Shown here one piece after another: positions 63,876 to 64,000 of a stretch of DNA of 64,000 nucleotides. The stretch lies in contig JAKQEK010000197.1 of NCBI GenBank assembly GCA_029558535.1, forward strand, positions 62,001 through 126,000, given 5' to 3'. Position 1 is the stretch's first letter, and each line of letters starts with the position of its first letter. The translations under genes were made by a program, and so were the position numbers. A model generated the notes under the pieces. The model had not been told where the DNA came from. It saw nothing but the letters and a program-made list of their open reading frames with translations, and searched no databases. This DNA is from Bacteroidota bacterium (lineage in GTDB: Bacteria; Bacteroidota; Bacteroidia; Bacteroidales; ML635J-15).

Positions 63876-64000
63876 AATATTTTATATTTACAAAACCTCT
63901 GCAATGTCAAAAAATATCTTACAATTTGATTCCTACAATTTTTCTCTGTTATTAAACAAAGTCTGTTAACTTCTTCTTTTATCTTTAATTACAAATCTAA

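Overview
The window is a chromosomal segment of an AT-rich Bacteroidota (Bacteroidetes) bacterium, probably from the Bacteroidales/Marinilabiliales side of the phylum, although the genus cannot be told from the sequence. The evidence is the set of type IX secretion system (T9SS) and gliding genes (porU, porV, gldJ, two PorP/SprF proteins, gldF, gldG, a PorE-like OmpA protein), secreted proteins ending in T9SS sorting domains, BatA, DUF4340, many lipoproteins with Bacteroidetes-style lipoboxes, the phylum-type -7 promoter motif TAnnTTTG, and start sites without obvious Shine-Dalgarno sequences. No tRNA, rRNA, CRISPR array, insertion sequence or phage module was seen. Gene order is dense and housekeeping-like, so most of the window looks like core genome.

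Layout. 1-4.7 kb: a zinc-peptidase lipoprotein, a single-HKD phospholipase-D-fold protein, a MerR regulator, and a Nif3/zinc-ribbon coiled-coil gene pair. 4.8-8.4 kb: a large T9SS-secreted multidomain protein. 8.5-10.4 kb: four tandem paralogous small lipoproteins. 10.5-14.7 kb: urocanate hydratase and a second zinc-peptidase lipoprotein. 14.7-24.8 kb: the T9SS hub, with porU-porV-ispF on the minus strand divergent from a PorP/SprF gene, gldJ and murF. 24.8-36 kb: a small lipoprotein, a 2306-residue repeat adhesin ending in a gliding-type (type B) C-terminal domain, its adjacent PorP/SprF partner, two heptanucleotide repeat arrays, and a secreted 692-residue glycine-rich repeat protein.

36-42 kb: a patatin-barrel protein resembling type Vd autotransporters, a UbiA prenyltransferase (probably menaquinone synthesis), a DedA/VTT membrane protein, and a TPR-propeller-CRD-OmpA protein of PorE architecture. 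42-48 kb: an acetate-type sodium symporter with its DUF485 small partner, divergent from a Crp/Fnr regulator that carries an N-terminal four-cysteine cluster, followed by a Cache-PAS-PAS-CBS-DUF294 signalling protein. 48-53 kb: lipocalin, L19, BatA, and two envelope proteins. 53-57 kb: a polyamine operon (arginine decarboxylase, agmatinase, deoxyhypusine-synthase-like protein). 57-64 kb: a DEDDh exonuclease, dnaN, and gldF-gldG with a WG-repeat protein and a DUF4340 protein.

How the genes fit together. PorU cleaves sorting domains and PorV shuttles cargo; GldJ, PorP/SprF and the PorE-like protein are outer-membrane or periplasmic machine parts; the 1176- and 2306-residue proteins are probable cargo of the type A and type B classes respectively. 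GldF/GldG form the gliding-associated ABC transporter, whose ATPase (gldA) is not in the window. I did not find a clear-cut unknown defence or mobile system. The best candidates for new biology are the adhesin/SprF locus with its repeats, the acetate-symporter sensory locus, the tandem lipoprotein family, and the heptanucleotide arrays.
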